A stretch of DNA of 64,000 bases from Polynucleobacter sp. MWH-Jannik1A5 (lineage in GTDB: Bacteria; Pseudomonadota; Gammaproteobacteria; Burkholderiales; Burkholderiaceae): the NCBI RefSeq assembly GCF_018881795.1, contig NZ_JACVPQ010000001.1:1210510-1274509 (forward strand), read 5' to 3'. This document shows, in pieces, positions 1-8,459 of this stretch. The notes beneath the pieces are model-generated. The model was not told where the DNA came from. It saw only the letters and a program-made list of their open reading frames with translations, and did no database searches. The position numbers and the translations under genes are program-made. The first letter of the stretch is position 1. Every line of letters starts with the position of its first letter.

Positions 1-1
1 T

Positions 2-109
2 CTGCGAGTAGTGGATGCTTCAGCAATGCCCACCATTACTTCAGGTAACACTGCTGCGCCGACCATGATGATTGCTGAGCGCGTAGCAGAATTGCTCACG
101 CGTGAATAA
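2..109 (+). CDS. GMC-family oxidoreductase, C-terminal end only
   Basis: Only the last 35 codons are in the window; the gene starts before it. The readable tail contains VVDASAMPT followed by SGNTAAPTMMIAERVAE. This is the conserved C-terminus of GMC flavoenzymes (choline dehydrogenase and glucose-methanol-choline oxidoreductases), with the Asn of the active-site region and the MIAE helix. These enzymes oxidise alcohols using FAD; the substrate cannot be told from this fragment. The stop codon overlaps the GTG start of the next gene, so the two are probably co-transcribed. Confidence 0.75.
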   Translation: MRVVDASAMPTITSGNTAAPTMMIAERVAELLTRE

Positions 110-1019
110 AGCTTCGCAAAAGAGTTATTCATTACCAGCGAGTCATTTATTGCTGGCACTGGCCATTGTGGCCGTGTGGGGGACTAACTTTGTAGTGATT
201 AAGTTATCCCTCAATTCTTTCCCTCCATTTTTATTTGCCGCGCTTCGCTATACCTTTGCTTTTTTACCCCTGGCACTTTTCTTTCCCATACCTAAAGTCT
301 CATGGGTCAATCTCTGTACCTATGGAGTTGCTGTGGGGGTGGGGCAGTTCGGAATTCTGTACTTTGCGATCGATGGTCGTATCTCCCCGGGCCTAGCTTC
401 CTTGGTGATTCAGACACAAGTATTTTTTACCATCGGCTTTGCCATGTTCTTTGCCAAAGAGCGTTTGCGAACTTATCAAACAATAGCCTTGCTCGTGGCA
501 ATCACAGGTTTGGTAGTTATTGCGTTGCACACTGATGCCAACACTACTTTCCTCGGGCTTGCCTTGGTTGTATTCGCCGGCCTCTCCTGGGGGGTGGCTA
601 ATACAGTTAGCCGCAGGGCGGGCTCGATCAATATGCTGTCCTATGTAGTTTGGGCAAGTGGATTTGCTATTCCACCCTTATTTGTCATGTCCTATCTATT
701 TGAGGGTGGCTGGAGCCATATGGGTAGCTCATTAGTCTCAGCACCTGTAGGGGCTTGGGCTGGTGTTTTATGGCAATCCTGGGCTAACACCCTCTTTGGT
801 TATGGGGCTTGGGCCTGGCTACTGTCTAAGCACCCTGCAGCGGTTGTGGCGCCTGCCCCCTTATTGGTGCCTATATTTGGTATGGGGGCTGCCGCTTATT
901 TCCTGGCTGAACCATTGCCCCCCTGGAAGATCGAGGCGGCGGGGTTAGTGATCGCTGGCTTGATAGTCAATTTATTCTGGCCAAGTATTGAACTCAAACT
1001 CAAGCGGCATTTTTCTTAA
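102..1019 (+). CDS. eamA: EamA-type DMT-superfamily exporter
   Basis: A 305-residue integral membrane protein with about ten hydrophobic helices arranged as two EamA repeats (roughly residues 16-143 and 155-291). The start of the first repeat (VWGTNFVVIKLSL) and the GLASLVIQTQVFFTI segment closely resemble the E. coli O-acetylserine/cysteine exporter EamA (YdeD). Family members export small metabolites from the cytoplasm; the cysteine-pathway substrate is inferred from this resemblance. The GTG start lies inside the end of the upstream oxidoreductase gene, which suggests translational coupling. Confidence 0.75.
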   Translation: MNKASQKSYSLPASHLLLALAIVAVWGTNFVVIKLSLNSFPPFLFAALRYTFAFLPLALFFPIPKVSWVNLCTYGVAVGVGQFGILYFAIDGRISPGLASLVIQTQVFFTIGFAMFFAKERLRTYQTIALLVAITGLVVIALHTDANTTFLGLALVVFAGLSWGVANTVSRRAGSINMLSYVVWASGFAIPPLFVMSYLFEGGWSHMGSSLVSAPVGAWAGVLWQSWANTLFGYGAWAWLLSKHPAAVVAPAPLLVPIFGMGAAAYFLAEPLPPWKIEAAGLVIAGLIVNLFWPSIELKLKRHFS

Positions 1020-1083
1020 GAGTTTTCGCCCCCAGAGGCTAATGTAAAACCCTAATAGATGCCCCTTTTTTTGCCTTTGTATT

Positions 1084-1101
1084 AACAGTAAGATAACTGT
1101 T
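1084..1101. promoter_or_regulatory. Inverted repeat upstream of the amino acid ABC transporter
   Basis: AACAGT and ACTGTT are perfect inverted halves separated by six bases (AAGATA). They lie about 65 bp upstream of the binding-protein start, in an AT-rich stretch that should hold the promoter. The element could be an operator for a nutrient regulator or a small leader hairpin. No regulator can be named from the sequence. Confidence 0.35.
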
Positions 1102-1164
1102 CGTTTGTGTTTTACCAATAAAAAAGTATTTATTTAATTAGCAATTTTTAGTCATGGAGACTTT

Positions 1165-2349
1165 ATGAACATTCGTCGTCACATTTTTGCAGTAGCCGCT
1201 ACTGCGATGCTTTCAACCGGCGCTTACGCTGCCGATATCAAATTGGGTCTATCAGGACCATTCACTGGCGGCTCAGCCTCTATGGGTGTGAGTATGCGTG
1301 ATGGCGTGCGTCTTGCTGCGAAAGAGATTAATGCTGCTGGTGGTATCAACGGCAACAAAATCGTTTTGGTTGAGCGCGACGATGAAGCAAAAAATGAGCG
1401 TGGCGTGCAAATTGCACAAGAGTTGATCAACAACGAAAAAGTAGTTGCTACTCTTGGTTACATCAATACTGGTGTTGCATTGGCTTCCCAACGCTTCTAT
1501 CAAGATGCGAAGATTCCGGTAATGAATAACGTTGCTACTGGTTCTATCTTGACTAAGCAATTCCCTAACGCACCAGAAAACTATATTTTCCGTAATGCTG
1601 CTCCTGATAATATTCAAGCTCCATTGATCGCTAAGGAAGCGGTTGAAAAGCGTGGCTTGAAGAAAGTTGCGATTTTGGCTGACTCTACAAACTACGGTCA
1701 GTTGGGTCGTGAAGACTTAGAGAAGGCATTGAAGGGCTATGGCGTAACACCAGTAGCAGTTGAGAAATTCAATATTGGTGACGTTGACATGACTTCACAA
1801 TTACTCAAAGCAAAAAATGCTGGCGCTGAAGTAATTTTGACTTACGCGATCGGACCTGAGTTGGCACAAATTGCTAACGGTATGGCGAAGTTGGGTTGGA
1901 AGAAGCCAATGATTGGTTCATGGACATTGTCTATGGCTAGCTTTATTGATACAGCTGGTAAGAATGGTAACGGCGCAACAATGCCACAAACTTACATTCA
2001 GACTCCATCTACAACAGCTAAGCGTAAAGCTTTCCAAGCTGCTTACTTGGCCGAGTTCAAGCCAAAGAACAATAACATTGCATCTCCAGTTTCTGCAGCA
2101 CAAGGATATGACTCTGTTTACCTCTTGGCTGCAGCGATTAAGCAAGCAAATAGCACAGAAGGACCAAAGATTGTTGCAGCATTGCAAGATCTGAAGACTC
2201 CAGTTGATGGTGTTGTTATCACTTACAACAAGCCATTCTCTGCAACTGATCACGACGCTATCAAGATGAAAGACGTAGTGATGGGTGTGGTTGAAAACGG
2301 CCGTGTTGAGTTCTTGAATGCTGAGGACGCAGCTCCTAAGAAGAAGTAA
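1165..2349 (+). CDS. Branched-chain amino acid ABC transporter, periplasmic binding protein
   Basis: A 394-residue LivK-type periplasmic binding protein (family 6). A signal peptide covers residues 1-22, with an AYA cleavage site before ADIKLGLSGPFTGG. The mature N-terminus, the AAKEINAAGGINGNKI segment and the LGYINTGVAL region are typical of receptors for leucine, isoleucine, valine or related amides. It should deliver ligand to the LivH and LivM-LivG proteins encoded next. A good ribosome site (GGAG, 5 bases before ATG) supports the start. A hairpin and a terminator follow it, so it can be made in excess over the membrane parts. Confidence 0.92.
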   Translation: MNIRRHIFAVAATAMLSTGAYAADIKLGLSGPFTGGSASMGVSMRDGVRLAAKEINAAGGINGNKIVLVERDDEAKNERGVQIAQELINNEKVVATLGYINTGVALASQRFYQDAKIPVMNNVATGSILTKQFPNAPENYIFRNAAPDNIQAPLIAKEAVEKRGLKKVAILADSTNYGQLGREDLEKALKGYGVTPVAVEKFNIGDVDMTSQLLKAKNAGAEVILTYAIGPELAQIANGMAKLGWKKPMIGSWTLSMASFIDTAGKNGNGATMPQTYIQTPSTTAKRKAFQAAYLAEFKPKNNNIASPVSAAQGYDSVYLLAAAIKQANSTEGPKIVAALQDLKTPVDGVVITYNKPFSATDHDAIKMKDVVMGVVENGRVEFLNAEDAAPKKK

Positions 2350-2363
2350 TTCAATTTACTCAG

Positions 2364-2395
2364 GCAGTGCAGAATAATTCAATATTTTGCACTGC
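2364..2395 (+). repeat. Inverted repeat (mRNA 3' hairpin)
   Basis: GCAGTGCA and TGCACTGC form a perfect 8-bp stem with a 16-base AT-rich loop, directly after the binding-protein stop codon. It has no T-run, so it is more likely a stabilising or processing hairpin than a terminator. A true terminator follows 16 bases later. Confidence 0.5.
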
Positions 2396-2410
2396 AGCAA
2401 TTGATAAAAC

Positions 2411-2438
2411 AAAGCGCCGCCCAAAAAGCGGCGTTTTG
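2411..2438 (+). terminator. Intrinsic (partial) terminator between binding protein and permease genes
   Basis: CGCCGC and GCGGCG form a GC-rich 6-bp stem with a seven-base loop, followed by TTTT. It sits between the binding-protein gene and livH of the same transport system. Incomplete termination here would lower expression of the membrane genes relative to the receptor. Confidence 0.65.
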
Positions 2439-2494
2439 CTTACAATGTCGGATTCGTTAATAAAACAGTTTTAAGTATCTTTTAGGCCAACAAA

Positions 2495-3373
2495 ATGGAC
2501 ATGCTTGCACAAATCCTCTCGAGCGGTATCGCTGTGGGGATGATCTATGCGGTAATCGCTTTCGGTTTCCAGCTCACCTTTGCCACATCAGGCACTTTGA
2601 ACTTCGGTCAAGGTGAAGCGCTGATGTTGGGTGCCCTCGTAGGTTTAACCTGCGTTGACACTTTTGGCATGAACTACTGGGTCATGATTCCAGTCGTTTG
2701 TTTATTCGGCATGATTCAGGGCAGCTTCGTTGAATTAATCGGCGTACGTCCTGCGATCAAAATTAAATCCGAGTTTGGTTGGATTATGTCCACTATCGCT
2801 CTCGGCATTATTTTCAAGAACGTGGCAGAAAACATTTGGGGCCGTGACGCATTGCCGTTCCCATCTCCATTGCCAATGGAACCAATGAATTTCTTGGGCG
2901 CAAGTATTCTGCCAATGGAAATTTTGGTGGTGTTTGGCGCATTAGTCATGATGTTGTTAGTAGAATTTTTTAACCGTAAAACAATTTACGGTAAGGCGGT
3001 TGTGGCAACAGCAAACGACCGTGATGCTGCTGGCTTGATGGGTATTAATACCAGCGTAGTAATTACATTCTCTTATGCACTCTCCTCTTTGACTGCCGCC
3101 TTTGCTGGCGTGTTGATTGCACCATTGACATTGACAGGCGCGACCATGGGTGGCGCACTGGGCTTAAAGGCATTCGCAGTGGCGATTATTGGCGGCTTGT
3201 CTAGCGGCATGGGCATCATTGTTGGTGGTTTGATTTTGGGCATTGTCGAAACAGCTACCGGATTTTATGTCTCTACTGGTTATAAAGATGTTCCAGGTTT
3301 GATTTTGTTATTGCTTGTATTGGCATACAAACCATCTGGTCTATTCGGCAAATCTGCAATTAAGAAAGTTTAA
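2495..3373 (+). CDS. livH: Branched-chain amino acid ABC permease LivH
   Basis: A 292-residue inner-membrane permease with about eight hydrophobic helices. It starts with the LivH hallmark (SGIAVGMIYAVIAFGFQLTF, then TLNFGQGEALMLGA). The C-terminal GLKAFAVAIIGGLSSGMG segment is the cytoplasmic coupling loop that contacts the ATPase subunit. It should pair with the LivM half of the next protein to form the transport channel. The stop codon overlaps the next start by one base. Confidence 0.92.
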   Translation: MDMLAQILSSGIAVGMIYAVIAFGFQLTFATSGTLNFGQGEALMLGALVGLTCVDTFGMNYWVMIPVVCLFGMIQGSFVELIGVRPAIKIKSEFGWIMSTIALGIIFKNVAENIWGRDALPFPSPLPMEPMNFLGASILPMEILVVFGALVMMLLVEFFNRKTIYGKAVVATANDRDAAGLMGINTSVVITFSYALSSLTAAFAGVLIAPLTLTGATMGGALGLKAFAVAIIGGLSSGMGIIVGGLILGIVETATGFYVSTGYKDVPGLILLLLVLAYKPSGLFGKSAIKKV

Positions 3374-5301
3374 TGATGAAGAAGTCTCTAATACCGCTAT
3401 TAATTGCGATTGCGGCACTCTTTTGTTTGCCGTTGTTTGTCCATAACCCTTATTACATTCACTTAGTTGAAACCATTCTCATCTACACCATCTTGTTATA
3501 TGGTTTAGATATCGTGGTGGGTTATGTTGGTCAGGTTTCCTTAGGTCACGCAGCTCTGTTTGGTATCGGCTCATACACCGCTGGTGTTTTGTACTTCCAT
3601 TTCGGTTGGACGATTTGGGGCACTCTACCTGCATCCATCATCGTGACCTCTATCTTCGGCGGTATTTTGGCATTGCCAGCCCTGAAGGTAATTGGACCGT
3701 ATTTGGCGATGGTGACCTTGGCTTTCGGAACGATTGCACAGATTCTCATTAATGAGATGACTTGGTTGACTGAAGGCCCATTGGGCATCAAGATTCCGAA
3801 GCCTGATTTAATGGGCGTGCCAATGACCAAAGCAGAGTACTTCTGGATGGTTGGCATTATCTTGATCATTTCTATGATCGTTGTAGACCGTTTTGTGAAG
3901 TCACAAATTGGCCGCGCTTTTGAAGCATTGCGTGATAGCCCAATTGCCTGTGACTGTATGGGCGTATCCGTATATCGCTTTAAAGTGATTGCATTTGTGA
4001 TCAGCGCCGCCTTTGCAGGTTTGGCTGGTTGCTTGTACGCCTACTCTGAGCAATATATTTCACCTAATACTTACAACAACGAACTTGCTGTTTTGTTCTT
4101 GCTCGGCATCATCATGGGTGGACGTAAGTCTCGCCTAGGCGCCTTGATTGGTGCAGCCATTATTGTATTGTTGCCAAAACTCTTGGACGACATCAATTTG
4201 TTCCGTATCGTTGCCTCGATCATTGCGGTTGTAGTGGTGGTTGGTGCTGGCATGGCCTTGTCCAAGAAGACTACAACCCCGCGTCGCGTTGCTGTACCTA
4301 TCGCCGGCGTAGTGGGCTTGGCAGCATTCTCATTCTGGCTCAATACGATTTCTGACTGGCGCTTGAGTATTTTCGGCTTCATGATTTTGTTGGTGGTGTA
4401 CTACTTACAAAACGGTATCGTTGGTTTTGCGAAGAGCTTCTACCAGTCAATCGTTGGCAAAGCTAAAACTACTCGTGGTGGTGATGCTGAAGTAGTTGAT
4501 GACTCTATCAGCTTCATTAGCAATGTATCCAACGCAAATGCTGGTGCTGAGCTCTTGAAAGTTGACTCTGTATTGATGCAGTTCGGTGGCCTGAAGGCAT
4601 TGAACAATGTTGACCTGAGCATCAAGCGTGGCACTATTCATGGTTTGATCGGGCCTAACGGTTCCGGTAAGAGCACGATGATGAACGTATTGACAGGTAT
4701 TTATGTACCTACAGCTGGTAACGTTTTATACGCTGGTGAAAGCGTTGTTGGTAAGACATCTTCCGACATCGCCTTATCTGGTATCGCTCGTACCTTCCAA
4801 AACGTTCAGCTTTTCGGCGAAATGACTGCTACCCAAAACATTTTGGTTGGCTTGCATCACACCTTTAAGTCGAACATGGTGGAGATTGCATTGAATCTGC
4901 CACGCTACAAGCGAGAAGAGGCTGAAGCCCATGCTCGTGCAATGGCGCTCCTCAAGTTCGTTGGCTTGGATGACTTGGCCAATGAAGAAGCACGTAACTT
5001 GCCATACGGTAAGCAACGTTTGCTCGAGATTGCCCGTGCTTTGGCATTGGATCCTGAGTTGCTTTTGTTGGATGAGCCTGCAGCAGGTTTGACAGCTCCT
5101 GACATTAAAGAACTCTTGCGCATTATTCGTAAGATCCGCGATAGCGGTATTACCTTCATCCTGATTGAGCATCACATGGATGTGGTGATGTCAGTTTGCG
5201 ATACCGTTTCTGTATTGGACTTCGGTCAGAAGATTGCAGAAGGTAAACCAGCTGAAGTTCAGGCAGACGAGAAGGTGATTCATGCCTACTTGGGTACTTA
5301 A
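3373..5301 (+). CDS. Branched-chain amino acid ABC transporter, fused LivM permease and LivG ATPase
   Basis: A 642-residue fusion. Residues 1-295 are a LivM-type permease (GYVGQVSLGHAALFGIG near residue 50, coupling segment near 245-260). Residues 305-350 add two further hydrophobic helices and a linker. Residues 395-642 are a LivG-type ATPase with Walker A GPNGSGKST (427-435), Q-loop Gln476, signature LPYGKQ (543-548), Walker B LLLLDEP (563-569) and switch His600. LivM and LivG are normally separate proteins. A second ATG three bases on (3376) is an equally possible start. With LivH and LivF it would form one importer in which one permease and one ATPase are covalently tied. Confidence 0.92.
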   Translation: MMKKSLIPLLIAIAALFCLPLFVHNPYYIHLVETILIYTILLYGLDIVVGYVGQVSLGHAALFGIGSYTAGVLYFHFGWTIWGTLPASIIVTSIFGGILALPALKVIGPYLAMVTLAFGTIAQILINEMTWLTEGPLGIKIPKPDLMGVPMTKAEYFWMVGIILIISMIVVDRFVKSQIGRAFEALRDSPIACDCMGVSVYRFKVIAFVISAAFAGLAGCLYAYSEQYISPNTYNNELAVLFLLGIIMGGRKSRLGALIGAAIIVLLPKLLDDINLFRIVASIIAVVVVVGAGMALSKKTTTPRRVAVPIAGVVGLAAFSFWLNTISDWRLSIFGFMILLVVYYLQNGIVGFAKSFYQSIVGKAKTTRGGDAEVVDDSISFISNVSNANAGAELLKVDSVLMQFGGLKALNNVDLSIKRGTIHGLIGPNGSGKSTMMNVLTGIYVPTAGNVLYAGESVVGKTSSDIALSGIARTFQNVQLFGEMTATQNILVGLHHTFKSNMVEIALNLPRYKREEAEAHARAMALLKFVGLDDLANEEARNLPYGKQRLLEIARALALDPELLLLDEPAAGLTAPDIKELLRIIRKIRDSGITFILIEHHMDVVMSVCDTVSVLDFGQKIAEGKPAEVQADEKVIHAYLGT

Positions 5302-5331
5302 TCACTAGAACATATTGAATCGGTAAATACC

Positions 5332-6060
5332 ATGTTATCTATTAAGAATCTTGAAGCAGGCTACGGCAAAGTCAAAGTCCTCCACGGCATCAATATTGAT
5401 GTTCCAAAAGGGCAGGTTATTACTTTGATTGGCTCCAACGGCGCCGGCAAAACAACAACCATGCGCGCTATCACTGGCATGATTAAGCCAACGGCTGGTG
5501 AAGTTACTCTAGGCGGTGAAAAAATTGATGGTTACGACTCTCATAAAATTGCTCGCTTAGGTTTAGCTCACAGCCCTGAAGGTCGTCGTGTATTTACGAC
5601 GATGTCAGTAACCGACAATTTATTGTTGGGCGCATTTCCACGCTTTACAGGTAGCCGTCCAAAAGGCGACATCAAGAATGACTTAGAAAAGTCACTCGAA
5701 ATGTTCCCGCGCCTCAAAGAGCGTCGTAATCAGTTGGCCGGAACGCTATCTGGTGGTGAGCAGCAAATGTTGGCTATGGCCCGTGCAGTGATGCTCAATC
5801 CAGAAATCATTCTCTTGGACGAACCATCGATGGGTCTTGCACCAATTTTGGTTGAGGAAGTATTTAAGATCATCTCTAACTTGAAGTCACAAGGTGTGAC
5901 CATGTTGTTAGTTGAGCAGTTTGCTGCAGCAGCGTTAAATGTGGCTGACTACGGTTATGTTCTTGAGAACGGTAAGATCGCTACTCATGGACCAGCCGCA
6001 AAGCTTAAAGATGATCCTGCTGTGAAGGCGGCCTACTTGGGTGGTGCTGGCGGTCACTAA
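5332..6060 (+). CDS. livF: Branched-chain amino acid ABC transporter ATP-binding protein LivF
   Basis: A 242-residue ABC ATPase and last gene of the transporter operon. Walker A is GSNGAGKTT (residues 34-42), the signature is LSGGEQQM (near 142) and Walker B is IILLDEPSMGL (near 160). The LAPILVEEVF stretch after Walker B is typical of LivF rather than LivG. It would pair with the LivG domain of the preceding fusion to power uptake. A strong terminator follows the stop codon. Confidence 0.93.
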   Translation: MLSIKNLEAGYGKVKVLHGINIDVPKGQVITLIGSNGAGKTTTMRAITGMIKPTAGEVTLGGEKIDGYDSHKIARLGLAHSPEGRRVFTTMSVTDNLLLGAFPRFTGSRPKGDIKNDLEKSLEMFPRLKERRNQLAGTLSGGEQQMLAMARAVMLNPEIILLDEPSMGLAPILVEEVFKIISNLKSQGVTMLLVEQFAAAALNVADYGYVLENGKIATHGPAAKLKDDPAVKAAYLGGAGGH

Positions 6061-6085
6061 GTAGTCCATTTAACTACAGGTAATA

Positions 6086-6118
6086 AAAAAGCCCTTAGCA
6101 ATAAGGGCTTTTTCTTTT
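6086..6118. terminator. Bidirectional intrinsic terminator after livF
   Basis: AAGCCCTTA and TAAGGGCTT form a 9-bp stem with a GCAA tetraloop, preceded by an A-run and followed by TTTCTTTTT. It terminates livF from the left. Because the next gene ends here on the opposite strand, it can serve both convergent units. Confidence 0.85.
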
Positions 6119-6681
6119 TAGCTAGATAGTAGCTTTACCGCTACTCGTATCAGCAGGGCGCGATAGCCCATATACATAGCAACAACAGTAAACCCGAAGA
6201 GAAAGAGCTTCGGAATGAGCGCCTCTTCAGCAACTAATTGGCTATTGAGTAAGCCTATAGCTACGGCAAAGAAGAAGAGTGCCCCTAGTCCGAGGACGAT
6301 CCAATTCTCATTACTGCTAAATTGTTGAGTTTGGTTGTGATAGGCCAGAACCTGAAGGACTTCACCTTTTTGATATCCCGCAACCGTTATCTGATCACCA
6401 TCTGCAATCTTCATGGGTGATGAAAACTTGGCTTCGATGCCTTTGTCACCCAAATTAAATGTAGAGATAAAGAAGCGCTTGTAATAAACCGAGGAATGGT
6501 CATGAGTTGGTTTTTCAGGATTAACGTAATCAAGCAATTCATTATTCAGATTGCTGACCGTTCCTGTAATCGAGCTGATTGAGCTAGACAGCAAAGAGCT
6601 TGGCTTGCTTGTGGACATCAGTAGAACTCCCAAAAGGCTGATTATCAGTATATAGACTAGAGATTGCAGGGGTTTTCTCAT
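6118..6681 (-). CDS. Membrane protein of unknown function beside the TauE gene
   Basis: A 187-residue protein I do not recognise. It has an N-terminal hydrophobic anchor (about residues 7-24), a roughly 90-residue soluble part rich in Ser, Asn and charged residues, then two membrane helices (about 125-145 and 153-178). The soluble segment contains ADGDQITVAGYQKG, a short beta-rich stretch. Its start overlaps the stop of the TauE-type exporter gene by 4 nt, so it is translationally coupled to it. That suggests, but does not prove, a role in the same sulfur-export function. Confidence 0.7.
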   Translation of the reverse strand: MRKPLQSLVYILIISLLGVLLMSTSKPSSLLSSSISSITGTVSNLNNELLDYVNPEKPTHDHSSVYYKRFFISTFNLGDKGIEAKFSSPMKIADGDQITVAGYQKGEVLQVLAYHNQTQQFSSNENWIVLGLGALFFFAVAIGLLNSQLVAEEALIPKLFLFGFTVVAMYMGYRALLIRVAVKLLSS

Positions 6682-7496
6682 AAGGCATTGATGCCTTTAA
6701 TGGTGAGGCTGATTGCAACTCCAAATGTGAGTATGGCAAAAATTTGTTGCAGCCTTGGACCACTTATTTTTTTACCTAATGCTCGACCCATTAGAAGACC
6801 GCATAAGGCACCTATGGAAAAAGGTGCCGCCAGCGTTAAATCTAGATTGCCTGATATGGCTGAAAATACTACCCCTCCGCTAGAGATGATGGCAAGTACG
6901 CCTAGTGAGGTGGCAACAATTGATTGCACTGGCAAATCTGTATAGCGCTTTAAGGCTGGGACAATCACAAAGCCGCCGCCCACTCCCAGTAATCCAGATA
7001 AGAATCCCGCCCAGCATCCAGAGAGCATGAGAGATCTAGCACAAGGGATGCTCCAACTTAATTTACCAAGCTCTGGATTGAGTAAGCATGGCGGTGGGCT
7101 GCGTTTTTTCTTGGGAAGTTGAAGGATCTCTCTTCTGGCTTGCATCAATAAGCGAGTGGAGACAAGAAATAGTGTGGCGCTAAAAAGAATCAGTAGTGGC
7201 GCGTTGGGTACACGTTGCGCCACCCAAAGGCCTAGTGGTGAAAGAAGAAGTCCAAATGCGGCCATAAAGCCTGCAGCCCGATAACGCAAAATTTTATTTT
7301 TCAATCCCAGTAGCGCACCTACGCCTGCAGAGAGTGCAATTGCAGCAAGTGAGACTGGAGCTGCCTCGGCTACCGGAAGATGTAGAACAAATACCAGCAG
7401 GGGGACAGACAGAATGCCGCCTCCTGCGCCGGTAAGACCCATTAACAAACCTACGATAAGGCCTAGGGCGGGGCTGATGAGGATTGAGTAGTCCAT
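6678..7496 (-). CDS. TauE/SafE-family sulfite or organosulfonate exporter
   Basis: A 272-residue permease with about eight membrane helices and the two family repeats: GLIVGLLMGLTGAGGGILSV at the N-terminus and LSGLLGVGGGFVIVPAL in the second half. TauE/SafE proteins move sulfite, sulfolactate or similar anions out of the cell. It is divergent from a persulfide-dioxygenase-like gene and a BigR/SqrR-type regulator, across an 89-bp AT-rich region. Sulfite is the expected product of persulfide dioxygenase, so sulfite export is a reasonable inference. Confidence 0.85.
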   Translation of the reverse strand: MDYSILISPALGLIVGLLMGLTGAGGGILSVPLLVFVLHLPVAEAAPVSLAAIALSAGVGALLGLKNKILRYRAAGFMAAFGLLLSPLGLWVAQRVPNAPLLILFSATLFLVSTRLLMQARREILQLPKKKRSPPPCLLNPELGKLSWSIPCARSLMLSGCWAGFLSGLLGVGGGFVIVPALKRYTDLPVQSIVATSLGVLAIISSGGVVFSAISGNLDLTLAAPFSIGALCGLLMGRALGKKISGPRLQQIFAILTFGVAISLTIKGINAL

Positions 7497-7507
7497 TGCA
7501 ATTAATT

Positions 7508-7521
7508 TTATATTAATATAA
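7508..7521. promoter_or_regulatory. AT-rich palindrome, candidate operator for the persulfide regulator
   Basis: TTATATTAATATAA is a perfect 14-bp palindrome in the 89-bp region between the divergent TauE and hydrolase genes. It lies within a longer A/T-only run (about 7501-7536). Known BigR/SqrR-type repressors bind AT-rich palindromes near such genes. Assigning this site to the regulator encoded at 8460 is inference from position and composition. Confidence 0.45.
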
Positions 7522-7585
7522 TATATAAATATATATCAAATACTCTTTTTGAGCGGTAATCAAGGTATTTTTAGGAAAGCCTGCT

Positions 7586-8458
7586 ATGAACCCAAAACTA
7601 AGCGCTGAAGTTAAGGCATTCTTTGATCCAGAAACCTGGACTTTTACCTATGTAGTTTATGGAGGCAAAAAAAGTCCCTGCGTAGTCATAGACTCCGTAT
7701 TGAACTATGACCCCAAGTCAGGCAGAACATCTACAAGGTCTACTGACGAAGTCATCAGCTTTATTCAAGGCGAGCAATTGCAGTTAACTTGGATCCTAGA
7801 AACGCATGCTCATGCTGATCATCTAACGGCAGCCCCCTATATTCAGAGTAAGTTAGGCGGCAAGATTGTCATTGGCGATCACATCACCAGTGTGCAAAAC
7901 GTATTTAAGGGTGTTTTCAATCTTGATGAGCAATTTGCAATTGATGGATCTCAATTTGATCATTTATTAAAAGACGGTGAATCACTGCAGTTCGGCAACC
8001 TCTCCTTAAAGGCTCTTTATGTCCCTGGCCATACCCCAGCTTGCATGGCATATGAAATTGGGGATGCACTATTTGTTGGAGACACCCTCTTCATGCCGGA
8101 TGTCGGTACGGCGCGTTGTGACTTTCCAGGCGGTAGCGCCCAGACTTTATATCGATCTATTCAGAAGGTGCTCGCGTATCCTGATGAAACAAAGCTGTAT
8201 ATGTGCCATGACTATCCACCAACGGATCGTCCTGAAGCGTATTGCACAACCGTGGGTGAAGAGAGGAAGTCTAATATCCATGTGCACGACGGAGTCACTG
8301 AAGAGCAGTTCGTACAAATGCGCAGTAAGCGGGATGCGACTCTAGCTATGCCTACTTTGATATTGCCATCGATTCAGGTCAACATACGTGCAGGTCATCT
8401 GCCTGAGCCCGAAGCTAATGGCAAATCCTATTTAAAAATCCCATTAAACGCTCTTTAA
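7586..8458 (+). CDS. Metallo-beta-lactamase-fold hydrolase, persulfide dioxygenase type (Blh/ETHE1-like)
   Basis: A 290-residue MBL-fold protein. Metal ligands are visible as THAHADH (His74, His76, Asp78, His79), His149 in PGHTPA, Asp166 in VGDTLF and His208 in CHDY. The PDVGTARCDFPGG segment after Asp166 is typical of persulfide dioxygenases and of Blh proteins from bigR operons. These use one iron and O2 to turn glutathione persulfide into sulfite. It ends one base before the ArsR-type regulator gene, which supports a role in sulfide or persulfide detoxification. An AGGAAAG ribosome site precedes the ATG. Confidence 0.85.
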   Translation: MNPKLSAEVKAFFDPETWTFTYVVYGGKKSPCVVIDSVLNYDPKSGRTSTRSTDEVISFIQGEQLQLTWILETHAHADHLTAAPYIQSKLGGKIVIGDHITSVQNVFKGVFNLDEQFAIDGSQFDHLLKDGESLQFGNLSLKALYVPGHTPACMAYEIGDALFVGDTLFMPDVGTARCDFPGGSAQTLYRSIQKVLAYPDETKLYMCHDYPPTDRPEAYCTTVGEERKSNIHVHDGVTEEQFVQMRSKRDATLAMPTLILPSIQVNIRAGHLPEPEANGKSYLKIPLNAL

Positions 8459-8459
8459 T

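Noticed and set aside
1273..1617. A 114-codon antisense frame within the amino acid binding-protein gene
   Set aside because: It is antisense to a well-identified gene and has no ribosome site or recognisable domain.
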